Below are positions 12,630-26,066 of a DNA stretch of 64,000 bases, piece by piece. Every line of letters begins with the position of its first letter. Position 1 is the stretch's first letter. The position numbers and the translations under genes were made by a program. Under the pieces are notes generated by a model that was not told where the DNA came from, ran no database searches, and saw only the letters and a list, made by a program, of their open reading frames with translations. This stretch comes from Capniomyces stellatus (lineage: Eukaryota > Kickxellomycota > Harpellomycetes > Harpellales > Legeriomycetaceae): the NCBI GenBank assembly GCA_001661515.1, contig LUVW01000005.1, forward strand, positions 396,263 to 460,262. The letters are read 5' to 3'.

Positions 12630-14474
12630 TTCTGCCGATTAAACCAGCACGATATTGCAAATACCTGCTGCATTTTATATCTAATCTTTAAGCGGTGATA
12701 GCGCGTTTCATTTATTTCATTGATAATTTTACTGTTGCATTAGTTTGTTCATTTTACTCAAAGATATTAATTTATTTTATCCACAGTTTATTTATAAAAA
12801 TGGTTACTTTGGGTAGAATTTGAAAATAAAGTAAAACAATTCAAAAGGGCAGTGGCTTTAATAACCACCGGTCTAATGCCAATATGTATTCAATGTTACT
12901 TTATGGGTTTAAGGGTTTACAGCTGTATGTTTATGCTTGTTGTGCTAGCCAAACCCTCTGACTACTGATAACAAGCAAGATTGGTGGTAATTTTGGAGGC
13001 ATAAATAAATGCCTACAATCAAAATGCGAATCTTCCAAGAGTTAATCTGGTTGTACATTAAAATAAAGTTGGTGATCATTTAAAATATATCGCAAAAGAA
13101 ACACTAATTTCATTAATAAAACACTCTAATTCGATAATAAAGCACTGAAAAAGTTTGGTCGTTGGATTTCTTTTTACTAACAAAGATTGGCATTCAAAAG
13201 TGCAGTGGTGGTGGCTCTTGCAATTGAAATGTAAAGAATGGTGGTGGTATTTTTATAGTTAGTTGGACACCTAAGGGATTAATTGTTTTTGTAAAACTCG
13301 CGAATATTCTGAATCGGATTTTGAATATAATTCAAACCAGAGGTTTAGATTGCTTTGTTTAAATCCATAAAGCCGTTGCGATATTAGCCTAATTGGTCAA
13401 CACTCGGCAATTAAATAAATTAAAATGAAACCATAATTACCAATACATTTAAAAATATTTTGTCAATAAAAAAAAAAGACTAGATTTAAATTCACTATTT
13501 TTTATTTTACTTTTTGCATTTGAAACAAATGGCGTAAAATTTAATTCATAAAACGAGAAGTTTAAATAGGCTGTTGCAAGAAAAACACAAAAAAATAAAT
13601 AAAAAAACTAGCAAAATGTTAAATTGGTCGAAAGGTCGTAAGCAAGAAAAAAGAACGCAGGTAAAATGACAAATTTGACAAATAAAAAAGCAGCCATAAC
13701 AAATTAAAAGACAAGATGGAGCCAGAAGTTTAGCTCATAAAAGACAAATAGTGTGTTGTGCTTACCAGCTTTTAATCTACCCGCAACTATTTTTTTCTTC
13801 TTGCTATTCGTTGGGCAATTTTTAAAAAAAATCGAGTAAAGTACAGCTAAAAAACATTGGCAGCTTTCCACTAATTCAAGTGGGACTGATATACACATAA
13901 TACCACTACCAAGACAAAACCTAAGCCTATTGATTACGTAGGTTTTACAAAAGCTGGAGTATCAATAGTACACTTAACGAATACAAAGGCTTTCTATCAG
14001 TGTAGCTGGGGAAGAGGTCCTTGGTGTTGTTTTGTTTACTCTTTATGTTAAGAATTATAAAAACTTGAGTCTGTTGGCTTTTACTAATTATTTATAATTC
14101 CTCGTTTCACTATTTCTCTAGTGTTACCACCACTATCATTAACACCAGCGTTAGTAATAGCGCAGCCATTATTTGTAGAAAAGAGCGAAAGTGACATAGA
14201 TAATACAGTTTAAAATAGATGAGCATACAGATAAAATAGGGGCATTAGTTGGAAAGAGATCAGATAATAAAGCAAACCAAATAAGAGCAGAAATAAAAAT
14301 AAAAATATTGGTCTAATCGTCCAACAAAAGATCTGCTAGGCCAATTCAGCAATAAACTATAAATGGCAAAATATAATTCCAAGGTTAGGGTAATGCAAAG
14401 CAAAAAAAGTATAATATAAACAGAAAAAAGAAACAAAGAGGAAATAAAAGGGCAGAGGGTCTGTCACTAGCACT
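12630..14474. other. AT-rich spacer, no gene seen
   Basis: About 1.8 kb of low-GC DNA with many A and T runs between two + strand genes. No open frame longer than about 65 codons looks coding, and no RNA gene was recognised. Confidence 0.5.
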
Positions 14475-17400
14475 ATGAGCAACCGAGTAGAGCTGGAGTC
14501 AAATAAACTAGACAATAGGATTAAATCGGATAATGAGGGGAAGCGATTGGCAGGAGGAGATGTGCTTACAAACAAGGGACATGAGTCTTATAGCGAATAC
14601 AGTGATGAAGAATATGAGGAATCGGGGTCAAGCTATTGGTCTAGTAGCGTATCGGAGGCAGGGGGAAGCGGTAAGGATATATAGCAACATTATTACTGAT
14701 AGTTTAGGGTATTGGTTGTTTGATGTATGCAGCAGATAGTGACAGGCAGAGCCTGAATTGTCAGTAAATAAAGGGGTTAAAGATGAAATGCGTTTTCAAT
14801 AAAAGATAATAAAATGCAATGTGTTTTGAATGTAAAAAAAAAAAAAAAAAAAATCAATGTAGAAAAAGTGCCAGAAGCAGAGGATGTAGATTTTGTTTTG
14901 GCAAGGATTGAGTTGGCGAATGCAATGCTGAACCTAGACCCAAAAGCGGTGGTGATAGAGGACAATGAGATAAAGACCAATAAGCTGACGCTCCAATCGC
15001 TTGTGGGCAATTCACAGACAATTGTGCCAAAGAATCTGGACGAAGAGTATAGCAATCGGGATAGGAAATCCAATTCTGAACACGGCAGATCAACAGGGAG
15101 CAGCAATGAGCACACAAAAGTGGGTAGAAATACAGAAAATGAACAAACTCACTTGATAGATGACAAGGACACGGTGATGAGGGTTGGGGAGAGTAGATTT
15201 GTTCAAGACGAAGAGTCTGAAAGCGAACAGGAAAAGGCAGCAACGCGAAGCAAAACAAGCAAGGCAAAAGAAGATGGGGTTGGGGAGCTGGGGTATGGGG
15301 AGAATAAGATACCGTCGTTTATTATCAATGCAAAGTCGATGGAGGATATAGATGCAGTAACACAGAACTGGGAGGAGAGATTAAGACATGAGCCAGAGGG
15401 GGGATTCTGGAACAGTGTAATAACGGACCTGGATGGAATTAGAAGCAAAACGCCGCATTTGGTGACATCAAAAATCAGAGCAGGGATCCCTGAGCAAATA
15501 CGCGGGGTAGTTTGGCAGGCGTTGTCAAAGGGGCGGTCGACGTATTTGCAAACAATGTACACACAGCTAGTCAAAGAACATTCTCCGCATGAGAGAGTAA
15601 TTAAGCGGGATTTGTCACGGACATTTCCGTGTATCACGGTGTTTAAAGATATAACAGGGGAGGGGCAAAAGCGGCTTTTCAACATTCTTAAGGCGTATTC
15701 GTTGTATGATGCGGAGGTCGGATACTGCCAGGGGTTAGGGTTTGTGATTGGGCCACTGATGATGAATATGGGGGAGTGCGAGGCGTTTTGCGTTCTTGTT
15801 AGGTTGATGGAGACATATGACATGCGTGGGCTATTTACAGAAAATATGGAAGGGCTGCATCTGCGGCTGTTCCAGTTCAGCTCGCTGGCAGCAGAGGTGG
15901 TGCCGCAAGTATGGGCACATCTGCAGGTGCATGGAATATACCCAGCGATGTATGCGGCCTCCTGGTTTTTATCGTTGTTTGCGTATGCGCTTCCGCTAGG
16001 GCTTGTGCTGAGGATCATGGACGTGGTGTTTAGTGATGGGGCACCGGAGACGATTATCCGGGTTGGAATCACGTTGCTGAGACGCAACGCCGATCGGCTG
16101 ATGTCTAAAAACGAGTTTGAATCGCTGATGAACATTTTGTCAGGAGGGTTGTATGATGCTGATAGCGAGGAGGACCAGCCAGGAAAGGTTTTGGGGGAGG
16201 CCAACCTTCTGAGCAATATAGTGACTACAGCAAGACTTGAAGAGCTGATGGTAGAGTACAATGCAAAGAACAAAAAGACGGAAAAGACAGACAAAAAGGT
16301 ACTGCCAGCCAGCAATAACGATGGCGAGAATCGCGAAAGAACGCGTGCAGATGGGAACAGAGCCAACAAGACCATCATGAATCTGCTCGGGTTTGGGTGG
16401 GGAAGCTCAAATCTGAGTAGAAACGGAACCAAGGAGACAGACGCCTCTACGTCGGCCAGACTAAAGGCTCGGGAGTGGCTAAACGAGATGCAGAAGCAGC
16501 AATCAGGAACGGTTTCTGAACAAACCCCGGAACCATACACAGGTTTTGATCTTTTGGCATTATCAGGGTTTGAATCAACGCGTAAAAACAGCTCTGACGC
16601 AAGTACCTCGGACACCAGTCTCAATCCAGACAGTGTCGATCAGCCACGTGATCTAGACGAACAGGCAAAGTCACGATCATCGTCGTTTCCTCTTTCCAAA
16701 AGCAGCAGAACACCAATGGCTCAGGAAAGCGGAACACCGCAACAACCAGCAGGCTCAAGCAAGTCCGGATCAAACTCGACCAATGCAACAGCAGAGTCGT
16801 ATGGGTTGTACGTGCCTGACACCGAAAGCAAAGAGTCAGCGCTTGATCCGTTGCGGAGGCAGCTGCATGACGCACGAGTGACAGCCGATACAAATCTCCA
16901 TGCACTGGCCGACCTGAGAGCAGAGCACAGCCTGGTGCTTGGAGAGTTGGCGCAGGCTAAGCTGGACAAGGCTGAGCTTGAAAGCTATACTAGCCAGCTG
17001 CGGATGTTGGTGAAGACCTTGGAGGTGGAGAGACAGGATGCAGTTGACAAGTACGAGCTGACCGACGAGCGATTACGGCAGACCGAGACTGCATTGATAA
17101 GAGCCAGACTGAAGTTGGCGGACAATGAGGAGGATAAAAACACTCTGTCTGTCCAGCTGGAGGACGTGTGTATGTTTGTTTACGACTCGGCCAAAAAGGG
17201 CCAAATTAGCGCAACGTTCCCAGACGAGATTAACGAAACAATCACCAAATTCTCAAACTCGAAAAAGTCTAAGCCATTTTACAACACCAGAAACTTGGCC
17301 AACCATGGATCTGGTGCTGGATCTGGTGCTGGTGCTGGTGCCGCTGTGGTCCAGAACACTCCAGTAAAATCTCGGCCAGCGTCTTTTCTGTCAAGCTTCA

Positions 17401-18071
17401 GGCAAAGCAAAAAAAACGAACAACCGCCAAACATTATCGGTTCAAATTCCGGTTCAACGCAGGGCTACAGCATAAACCCAAACATAGACCTCAGCAATAC
17501 CAGAATACAGTTTGGTCGTGAATCCCTGGATTCTCGAATGGCCAAGCCCAGGTCAAACGACTTGAAGTCGACATCAAACTCCAACCAGCTAAACAACAAG
17601 TTGCCACTCGTCAAACCTGCACTAAGTATTGACAAGGGATACACCAGATTTTATGAGGAAGTGGATGTGGAAGATAACAAGGCAAGTCTTGTGAGCTTTC
17701 CAAACTATAGCTACCACTCGTCAAGCCATCCAGCAGGTCAGCTGTCGAAGCATACTATCTACGAGTGTATGAATGACGACCTGATAGAGCCAGACAGTAA
17801 AGCATTGCGTTCTAGCAGTGATCAGACCGCTCGAAAAGGTCCAGTGACCGCGGGTCAGCGTGCCAAAACGCCTAGCGCCACAAATCTGGCTGTTGACGAG
17901 GGTAGTGGGGGTGTGAGTATGCAAGGCAAGTCGCATTCACAGCCTACTTTCAACAAACGAGTGAATATAAGCCTGTTGTCACTATCACGAAACGTCTCTG
18001 CGAATAGCTCGTCACTGCCATCAAGCCCTGCTTCGAACTTGCCAAATCATGGCTCAACTTCAGGGTCCTGA
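14475..18071 (+). CDS. TBC-domain Rab GTPase-activating protein (Gyp5/EVI5-like)
   Basis: Exon 1 is 14475-14670, ending at GTAAGG. Exon 2 runs from about 14863 to 18071, giving about 1,134 residues. TAG or CAG acceptors at 14862, 14874, 14880 and 14889 all keep the same frame, so the exact acceptor is uncertain by a few residues. A 20-base A run lies just upstream. The TBC domain occupies about residues 260-490. It has both catalytic fingers: arginine R318 in IKRDLSRTFP and glutamine Q355 in YCQGLGF. Such proteins accelerate GTP hydrolysis on Rab GTPases of the secretory and endocytic pathways. A coiled coil follows (heptad-like stretch encoded at about 16830-17170), then a long Ser-rich tail. 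TBC plus C-terminal coiled coil is the Gyp5/EVI5 layout. The Rab substrate cannot be read from sequence. Confidence 0.9.
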
Positions 18072-20456
18072 ACATAGCACAGACACACCTGTCGCGTTTT
18101 CGGTTTTTGTTTTTGCAACTTTTTTTTTTTTGGTTTTAGATGTTGTAATTACATTCATTGGTTCATTCGTGGAGGAGGAGGTATAAGGGGAGTGGAATAG
18201 GGGTGGGGGTGGGTTTGCTTGTTGCTGTTTAGAGTAGAGTAGATATTGCTCAATTGTAATAGTTTTCTCCCTGCCATTAGTCTGATTGTCTTTTTATTAT
18301 TATTATTCTTGTTTGTGTAGTTTCTATTGGATCCAGTCAAACGTTTGTGATAATTATTTTGGTAGCTAACTTTCACGCTTTATTGCGTAAATTCCTTGTA
18401 GACAGACTTATTTTTTACAGAAATGCAGATAATTACCTATTCTATAGTATAACTCTGGGTGGATTAATCCCAATATAGATTACAAATCCATCAAGTTAGG
18501 CCTTAATATTCGCTTTCTTTGTCGAGTTGCAACTTTTGCGGCAATTACAAATGTGCTTGGAGAACTTGGCTCGTCTTTTTTTTTATTGGCATACTTGGCT
18601 CGCATTTTTATAATTGAATGATTGGGGTGTTAACAGTTTGGTGAGCTAATGTATGGTGGATTCCTTTCGCCTGCTTTTTTTCATTTTAATTAAATGAAAA
18701 AGTACTCGAATGCCGAAGAGGAAGATCAAACATGGGAATAGTAATATGTTTTTTCTAGGTAGTCAAGCTTAATTGTGGATTTTAAACCAAGGCATATTAT
18801 ACCGTTTAAGATCAAAGGCGCCGAGTCATTGTGTAATAGCCGATAAAGTACTGTGTTTGCTTTAAACCAATGAATCAACAACGGATGCTCCTATTCAATT
18901 ATCCCGCTTCATAAATTCGCCGGGTTTTAACCAAAGCAAATTCGTTTAAACAATCTACATTTTTTTATTGGACATTGTGACATTAAATTAGAAACGAATT
19001 TCCCCCTATTTATCCTTTCTTTCTTTTCTATCGTACACAAATTGTCTATTTTTTTTCAATACCTTTTTGATACAGCTTGTTATTTACTTGCAACTTATCA
19101 ATGTGATCGATGCTTTCAACACAGTTGCTTTGCTTTTGCAGCTTAAATACACTTGACAAGTTGCAGGTCTGAGCAGTGTAACTGATAATACACTTTTCTT
19201 GATACTGGGAAATATTCGGTAAAGACAAAGTTCACTTTAAACTTTCATCTTAATTTAGAGTTGTATGGTATAATCTTGTAAGAGCGAGAGAATTCACGCT
19301 CAAAAGAGTTTGAACGCAACCTACCAAGGTATGGCAGGTTGGCTGCCGTTGGTTTGTGGTGTTAAAAGACGACTATATTGTTTTACAAGCTAAAGAGATA
19401 CTTGACTATATACCTATCACAAACATAGAAAAGGTGCAGTCAAAGTAATGTAAATATTGGCGTGTTTTCTGCATAATTGTAAGACATAGTATTTACATCT
19501 GTTTAATCACCATATCTTCGCGGTTAAGTTGTCATTGTGTTAGAACGGGTGTAATAGACTCATTTGCCATTTCAACAAATAAAATATATTACTGGCATTA
19601 CCTAAGATATGAACTTACCCAACTTTTAAGTTTGGATGGGGGAAATTATTCTCTGCTTACTAATCCCTTGAATCTGTGATGTTGGCTCTGATAAAAAGTG
19701 CGATTGGTTCGTGTTGAGCAGCAAGCAAAAAACACAAGCAATTAATGGACTTGGTAAAATTTTATTAAGAACATGCCGGCTTGAGGGTAACCTCGTTGGT
19801 GGTAAAGGCCCACACAACAGTGAAAAAGTGAATTAGACACTAATAAAAAAAGAATAGGCGCTACTGAAAAGAAAAAGTTGTAGCCAATCGCCCATCGTAT
19901 ACAGCTATTATTAGCGAATTTGTTGTGTTCATGGTACACTTGCTTTAAATAAAACATAATACCTGATCAAATTAGCACAATCACTTTACCGAATTAAAAA
20001 AGTAATTGCAACAACATTTTATGGTTTGGTAATTTTGATTTGGGGTTGGATTTATTTCAGTGCGCGGATCTTTGCTCAACAAAAATTCCGGTGTGTTAAA
20101 TCAAGGAAAATAAGTAATATATATGGTACTATGCTAGTTTTAATTGGGGACAAGTATTTTAAATAAGGCGAATTGTTCTATAAAAGCTTGCTTACTTTAT
20201 TACGAGTAAAACAGCATTTCAAGTTTCTGTTCTTTATTCCTAATAAAGATGGAAATTGGTTCACTGTGCTAAAAGCCCAATATATACCATTGACTCAAGT
20301 GTATGCATAATTCTCAACTATAAAATCTACTTATTACATTCACTTGCTGTAAAAAAAACACTTTTGTATTTATCCTTTTTATATCTATCAAAGGCACAGC
20401 GTCAAATTTTAGAGTGGTGAATAGAAGCTGAATAGCTAAATACCCACAAATGCCAT
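18072..20456. other. AT-rich spacer, no gene seen
   Basis: About 2.4 kb without a convincing open frame on either strand. Minus-strand frames of about 60-70 codons at 19046-19228 and 19626-19957 have no recognisable motif. Confidence 0.5.
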
Positions 20457-22752
20457 ATGACTAATCATAAAATCAAAAGTTGTGATAACCGTAACAAAAG
20501 AAAGGACGGTTGTGGTGGTAAAAACTCTGCTATAATCCGGTGTAAGGAGAGCAATCCAGAGCGTGCATCAAGTAGCAGTGAGTTCAATAGACACCAAGGA
20601 AAAGTGGCAATTGATAACATTATAGCATCGATATTAAACATTGAAAAAGAGTTTGAAAAGTTTTCCAGGAATTATGAAGCGCGTATTCAAAAAAGGTCTA
20701 GGGTTAGTTGCAGTTTGGGAAAGAGGAAAAGAACATATAAGCTGGTATATGAGGGTAATATAACCAAACATCACCGGGTAATAGTACCTAGGAGCAGCAA
20801 TCCCGATAAGCGTAGAGACCTGATCAAGGAGTTTGGAATTGAAGTGAGCCAAATAAAGGAGCTGATTATAAAAATGGCGCCGAAATACCTGCTGGTTATC
20901 GCTTTAATCAAACTGCCTCTTTTTCTGGAAAGGATCGATAAAGGTTTGGTCCCAAATTATGTTTTGTATGTCCTTTTAGCTGCGGGGTCTTTTAAATCCA
21001 TTGACTGTGAGCTAAAAGCCAAACTGACGCCCGAGAGAAATAAAATATTGGTTGATGAGTCGATGCGAATAATGGCAGACTTGGCATCAAGTCCCACAAT
21101 TGACTATATCTGGGCTAGGTTTATCATTTATACGTACTGTGTGACCGCTATAGAAACTGATAGCCGTGATCTTCATGTTGGTAAGTTTCCATGTGCTACC
21201 GTTTAAATGTGCTTTGACAAAGTACTTGTATTTGTGTGTAGAAATAACAAAGTTCTAACCTTTCGCAATGCTGAATATTACTGTTATTTATAGTTGCCGG
21301 CGTGAGGTAAAAAAGTAGCAACGAGTTTCATAGCATAAACACACGCTTAATTGACCAATTCTTTTTGTTGATATGATTGGCTATTTAAAGCTGTAAATCA
21401 GTTTGCGCTTTGGACTACGCAAGCTCATACATTTTCATATTTATAATGCTGTGTTTTGTGCCTATACTCAAGTTTATGTTTGCCCTAACGTAAATTGGTT
21501 GTGGTTTTTTTTTTGTTATGCTATAATTTATAGAGCGGCAATTCAATTGCGGTTGCACAGGATAGACTCAAAAGAAGAAAAGCACAAGTCGATGCTAAAA
21601 GGGGAGAGCTGTGAAGAAATTGAATACAAGCGAAGAATTTGGTGGATAAGTTTCATACTAGAAAGACTCAGCATGTCGACATCTTCATCGTTTTCTTTGA
21701 TCTCGGATGAAGATATAGAAGTTGAATACCCAATAAATGACTTGCAGTGGCTGTACGGAATCGAGAGTGACACGGAACATCAGAGTGTTTACATTAAAAA
21801 TAGAATTTCGAGTGGTTTATCACGTACGAGTAGACCGGATTCAGACGCCTACTGGTTGGTGTGCAAATCGTTTGTTGTGTTTGGAAAGGTTTCCGAATTT
21901 GCTAAAAGAAGAAAACACTACTACATCGGCAAGCCAGAGCTAGACCGCAAGAAATTTAATTACCTGCTTCAAGAACTGGAAAAGTTGCATACTGTAATAA
22001 CGGTCAAGTGCAACTTGACAGAATCGATTGATTCAGACTCTGGCAGTACCAAAATTAATCTACTGTCAATTTTATGGAGTCAAAGTTTGGTTATTTGCTA
22101 CTTTTACTTGCACTGCTTTTATTACTCGATCAGAATACTGCTATATCAATCAGAGCTTGCTAGCAAAAACACAGACCCAGAAACTTGCGAGAGAGTCAAA
22201 AAGGCAAAGAATCTGTGCGTGCAGGATTCTCTATCAATTGTCGATACGGTGGAGTGTGCTTTGGTGGCGATTTCTGACTACCAGTGGGTGTCGAAAATGG
22301 TACCAATAGTCTCAACTGCCGGGAATATACTGCTAAACGCTCAGTTCCTAACTGACCATCCAAAGATTGATAAAATCAGTTCATCTATCAATGTGATAAA
22401 AAAGTTTTTTTCTACACTAAACACGCGTTTTACACACACCATCCAGTTCCCCGATTTTTTTTCAAAGGCTCTAAATATTAAACAACACTACCACTTACAA
22501 AACAGCAAGTCCCACGTAGTCCCCCTATACCTAGTTGTCACGGCAATAACAGAAAAAGACCTGAACCCCTGGATTCTGCCTATGGGTTCAAGCTACACCT
22601 CAAGTTTGTGCTGCTTGGATAAACCTCATTGCGAAATTTTCGCAAATGTTTTGTATGATAATATTATAAAAAAATCACCCAAACTTGAGTTATCGTTTAG
22701 GTCATATTCAGATTCCAGCAGTGAAAAAAACCAAATAGGCTTACAGCGTTAG
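20457..22752 (+). CDS. Fungal-specific transcription factor with a decayed zinc cluster
   Basis: Exon 1 is 20457-21181 and exon 2 is 21534-22752. The 352-base intron (GTAAGT...TAG, with CTAAC at 21485-21489) restores frame across a Gly codon and gives about 647 residues. The middle homology region (Fungal_trans type) is visible: AAIQLRLHR, then RRIWWISFILERLSM and SDEDIEVEYP, the order conserved in Gal4-class regulators. The N terminus has C9, C19 and C29 with the spacing of a Zn2Cys6 cluster, plus the basic KRK between C9 and C19. The second, fifth and sixth cysteines are absent (R12, S32 and a Ser run). DNA binding is therefore doubtful. It may act as a cofactor, or the missing part may be an unseen exon. 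The regulated pathway is unknown. Confidence 0.8.
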
Positions 22753-23198
22753 ATCAGGGATATCACAAATTAGAAGTGAGCTTAGCCCGTAATTTTTGTA
22801 TAACAGGACTCCCAAGCATATGATCACAGCAATCAACCAAACCTAACAGTATATATTTTAGAACCCCCTCCCCTCTCCTCAGAATTGTAGTATAGATAAA
22901 CATTCACAACCTACTCAGTAAAAGATAACATCTGCAACCTCAATTGCTTTGAACTTGGATTACTAAAACAACTGCGACTGTGATCATCACAATCATTTTT
23001 AGTTGCGTGCGTATCATCAGTTACGTTTTACATTCCGGTGAATGATATATTATAACAAACTTTAAACCCGCAAATCTAAAACAAATGATTTACACAACGA
23101 AACTTGGACAAGAAAGAAGAAAAAAAGCAAAAGAAAAAGGTTGGATTTCAATGAAAAAATGAAAAAGTTTAATGAATAGTGCCAAGGCTTGGGTGGTT
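22753..23198. other. Convergent intergenic spacer
   Basis: 446 bp between the ends of two converging genes. It is A-rich near 23100 and must hold both polyadenylation regions. No further feature seen. Confidence 0.5.
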
Positions 23199-25870
23199 TT
23201 ACTTGCAGCAGCAGCAGCAACAACAAATGTACGACTGAAGCTTCTCAAAAAACCCTTCCTTCTTGTATATCCGTGGGTTTCTCACGGCGTTGTCATACAC
23301 CGAGGTTGGTTTTGCTGGTGTTTGGTACTCCAGGTACACGTCCTTTGGCCTCATTGTCTTTTCAGTCATGCTTTTTCTTGATCTTTTTGAATTCAACGCA
23401 CCGCTTATTTTATTCCGTTTCTTTCCATCCTCGCCATTCAGTGGTGGCACCGGATCGCTCACATCCAAGTTGTACAAATCCTCAGCCGACAAATCACCTT
23501 CTACCCTTATATTCAGTATCGAGTTCCTAGTTGCTCTGTACTTGTGCTCGCTTGTTTTCTCGCTGGCTTCAATTTGACTTTGGCCTTTTTTGCCATTGAG
23601 CTTCATCATATTATACCCATTTAGATCCACACGAGGACTGTTATTTAACACGTAGTTATTTACCGAGACTCCACTGCTTGCATATTGTTTGTTATCTTCA
23701 TTGAACTTTATAGGAACCGTTTTGGGGTTGGGTGGTATGTACGGAACTCTTCTGCTATTTGACTTATATTTATCTTCAAATGCTTCGCCTGTACGTTCCC
23801 TATAAATCAACTCTCTTCTGTTTGGCGCCAATCGCTTTACATTCCCAGGAGGCGGTGTGCTAATCAGGTTATCCCAATCAACACCATAGAAATACTCGTG
23901 TCGTTTTATCTCATCCATACCATGTGGTCCAGACCCTAGCCTTTTATTAGGATCCAACACGAATACTGACCGAATCAAACTAGCTGCCTCCGATGAAAAG
24001 TACTCTGGGATTTCGTACTCTAGTCCGATTATTTTCTGAAACGTATGATACTCATTTTCGCCTTTGAAAGGATGATCACCAGAAAGCAAATTGAACATCA
24101 CACAAGCCAATGCCCAAATGTCCGTACTATCCAGTAGTTTTAGTTGGTATACATTTATTAATTTATAAAATGGTCGGCAATATTAGCGTTGTGAAGTATC
24201 CCAAACTCACCTTTTCCCCGATTCAAAGCATTGAAGTAGTTCTGGTGTTACATATTCTGCCGTTCCCACAAACGAGTTGTTGCGACTATTATCTATACTT
24301 CCATCATTTTCTCCAACTATCTTTGATGATCCAAAGTCTGTTATCAGTATATGCATATCTTTGCCCAGCAGGATGCTATTTTTTTGCGCGTAGATTTATC
24401 ATTAGCAGTTATTATCAAATAAATAGGCGTCTCTCTAGCTCAGGCATTCAATCGATTTCACTGAAAACAAAATCAAAAGAAGAAAAAGCAACGTACTTTT
24501 CTAGTTTTATATCTCTGTGTATAACATTGTTGTCGTGCATATACTCTATGGCAAGAACCAATTCTGCAATGTAGTGCCGAGTACATTCCTCAGTCAACCT
24601 CCCATGCTACAGTTTCAATTCATACAAATATAATTGACAAGTTAGTTTGTTACTACGTTCCTTGGTTTCAATGCAGATATAGTCTAGACTAACCTTTCTT
24701 AAAAAATCCAACAGATCTCCATTCTCGGCAACTTTCATGACAAAATCTAAGGGTTTATAAAATATAGACGTTTTTTTATATCCAACTTGAGATTTTAAGA
24801 AAAACAACAACAACAACAACAACAACATATACACAGCAATACATTAAATCACATTTACGCCATGTAGCCTAGCCATGAAAATTGAAGTATTGATGTTTAA
24901 TAATAAGCAAAAATTATTTATGCGTTCTTACATAAACGAAGCGGGTCTTGTATTGTATAGTACAGCTTTATTATTAATGGGTGCCTTAGCTTCTGTAAAA
25001 TGTTTCGCTCAATCGTAATATATTTTGTTTTTTTCTCCTTGATTATATGCTTTTTATCTAGAATCTTGGCTGCGAATACTCTGTTTGTCGCAAGCTCGGT
25101 CACCTCTACAACCTAATAGCCAAGTATGTGTATATTCCAAGCTGGTTATGACATATACCATCTCTGCTGTGCTTCATTTTTTTTTCAAAAGATAAAGGAT
25201 CGATTTCGACGAATATCCTTTTTTTTTGTGAAATACATCTCTTATTTTTTGTTTTCATTGTTAATTGTTTGTAGGATTTGAATTAAAGTTCAAAAAGAAC
25301 TGTCGTTGAATTTAGAGCTTCCACGTTTTACCAACTTTAATTTTAAATCCATTATGTGTAATTAATATCCGAAGTACTTAGAATGGTGTGCAAACAGCCG
25401 ATTTCTAGTTATATATATATATATATATAAAATACCTTCGAATATGACCCTTCGCCTAACACCCGACCAAAGTGGAAGTCCAATATGTTTTTTTTTTGGG
25501 GGTTTTTCTGCGAACCATTCTGAATATTTGAAGTTTTCCTGTTCTCAAAGCTCTCCAATTGGGGCTTTTCGGTCTGGCGGGTATGGTATAACGTGTCAAG
25601 GCGTTGTCTATCAGCACTTTCTTCCAGACCTACATCAGTCATTTTTGGCAAAGCTCTTGTTTTGGTTTTGCTGATTAAGCCTTTTTGGATTTCGACTTTA
25701 TCACCTTGAATATATCCACTATCATTACTTGAACGCTCACTGTTCATTCTTTCAAGCAAAGAGCCATTGGAGTTCGCGATATCTTTAAGTTTTGCTGATT
25801 CCAATTTAGAAGGCTTTGGTGGTATTGCGGGTTTGATTATTTCTTTTACTACTGGAATCTTTTTCTCCAT
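23199..25870 (-). CDS. PDK1/Pkh-type AGC kinase with a C-terminal poly-cysteine tail
   Basis: Six exons: 25870-25436, 25112-24932, 24746-24694, 24606-24497, 24375-24211 and 24126-23199. All five introns are GT...TAG and phases match throughout, giving 623 residues. Kinase motifs: glycine loop GEGSYSK (139-145), K161 in AAKIL, HRDIKLEN (D255), DFG (D273) and the activation loop [16 protein letters not shown]294 is equivalent to the PDK1 autophosphorylation serine, and SFVGTA is the PDK1 signature. Known role: PDK1/Pkh phosphorylates the activation loops of other AGC kinases at membranes. The APE-equivalent motif, [12 protein letters not shown] and a domain end near 'HEYFYG' are present. The roughly 200-residue C-terminal region shows no PH domain that I can see. 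It ends with residues 616-622 all cysteine, then a final Lys. Exon 1 supplies a Pro/Ser-rich N-terminal extension. Confidence 0.92.
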
Positions 25871-25979
25871 TTTCGTGTAACGTCAAGCTAATTTACAAGT
25901 ATATAATTCGTTCCTAAAATCTTGGCTTCTTTCAGTTGCTTTACATTGTCCTATATAACTGAATGTTTTAAAGTGCAGT

Positions 25980-26066
25980 TGATAATATACTGCCGTTGGT
26001 GATATACTGCCGTTGGTAATATACTGTTGTTGATGATATATTGCTGTTGGTGATATACTTCTGTTG
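25980..26066. repeat. 17-bp imperfect tandem repeat upstream of the PDK1-type gene
   Basis: About five copies of a unit close to TGATATACTGCCGTTGG, with substitutions in later copies. It lies 110-200 bp upstream of the minus-strand ATG at 25870. It may be a promoter repeat, or it may be neutral. Confidence 0.7.

Noticed and set aside
15203..16624. 473-codon minus-strand open frame opposite the TBC gene
   Set aside because: No domain recognised; the + strand frame has both catalytic fingers of a TBC domain, so this is a codon-bias shadow.
24803..24827. (CAA)n run in the PDK1-type gene as a coding poly-Gln or poly-Leu tract
   Set aside because: It lies inside intron 2 by phase and protein match, so it is not translated.
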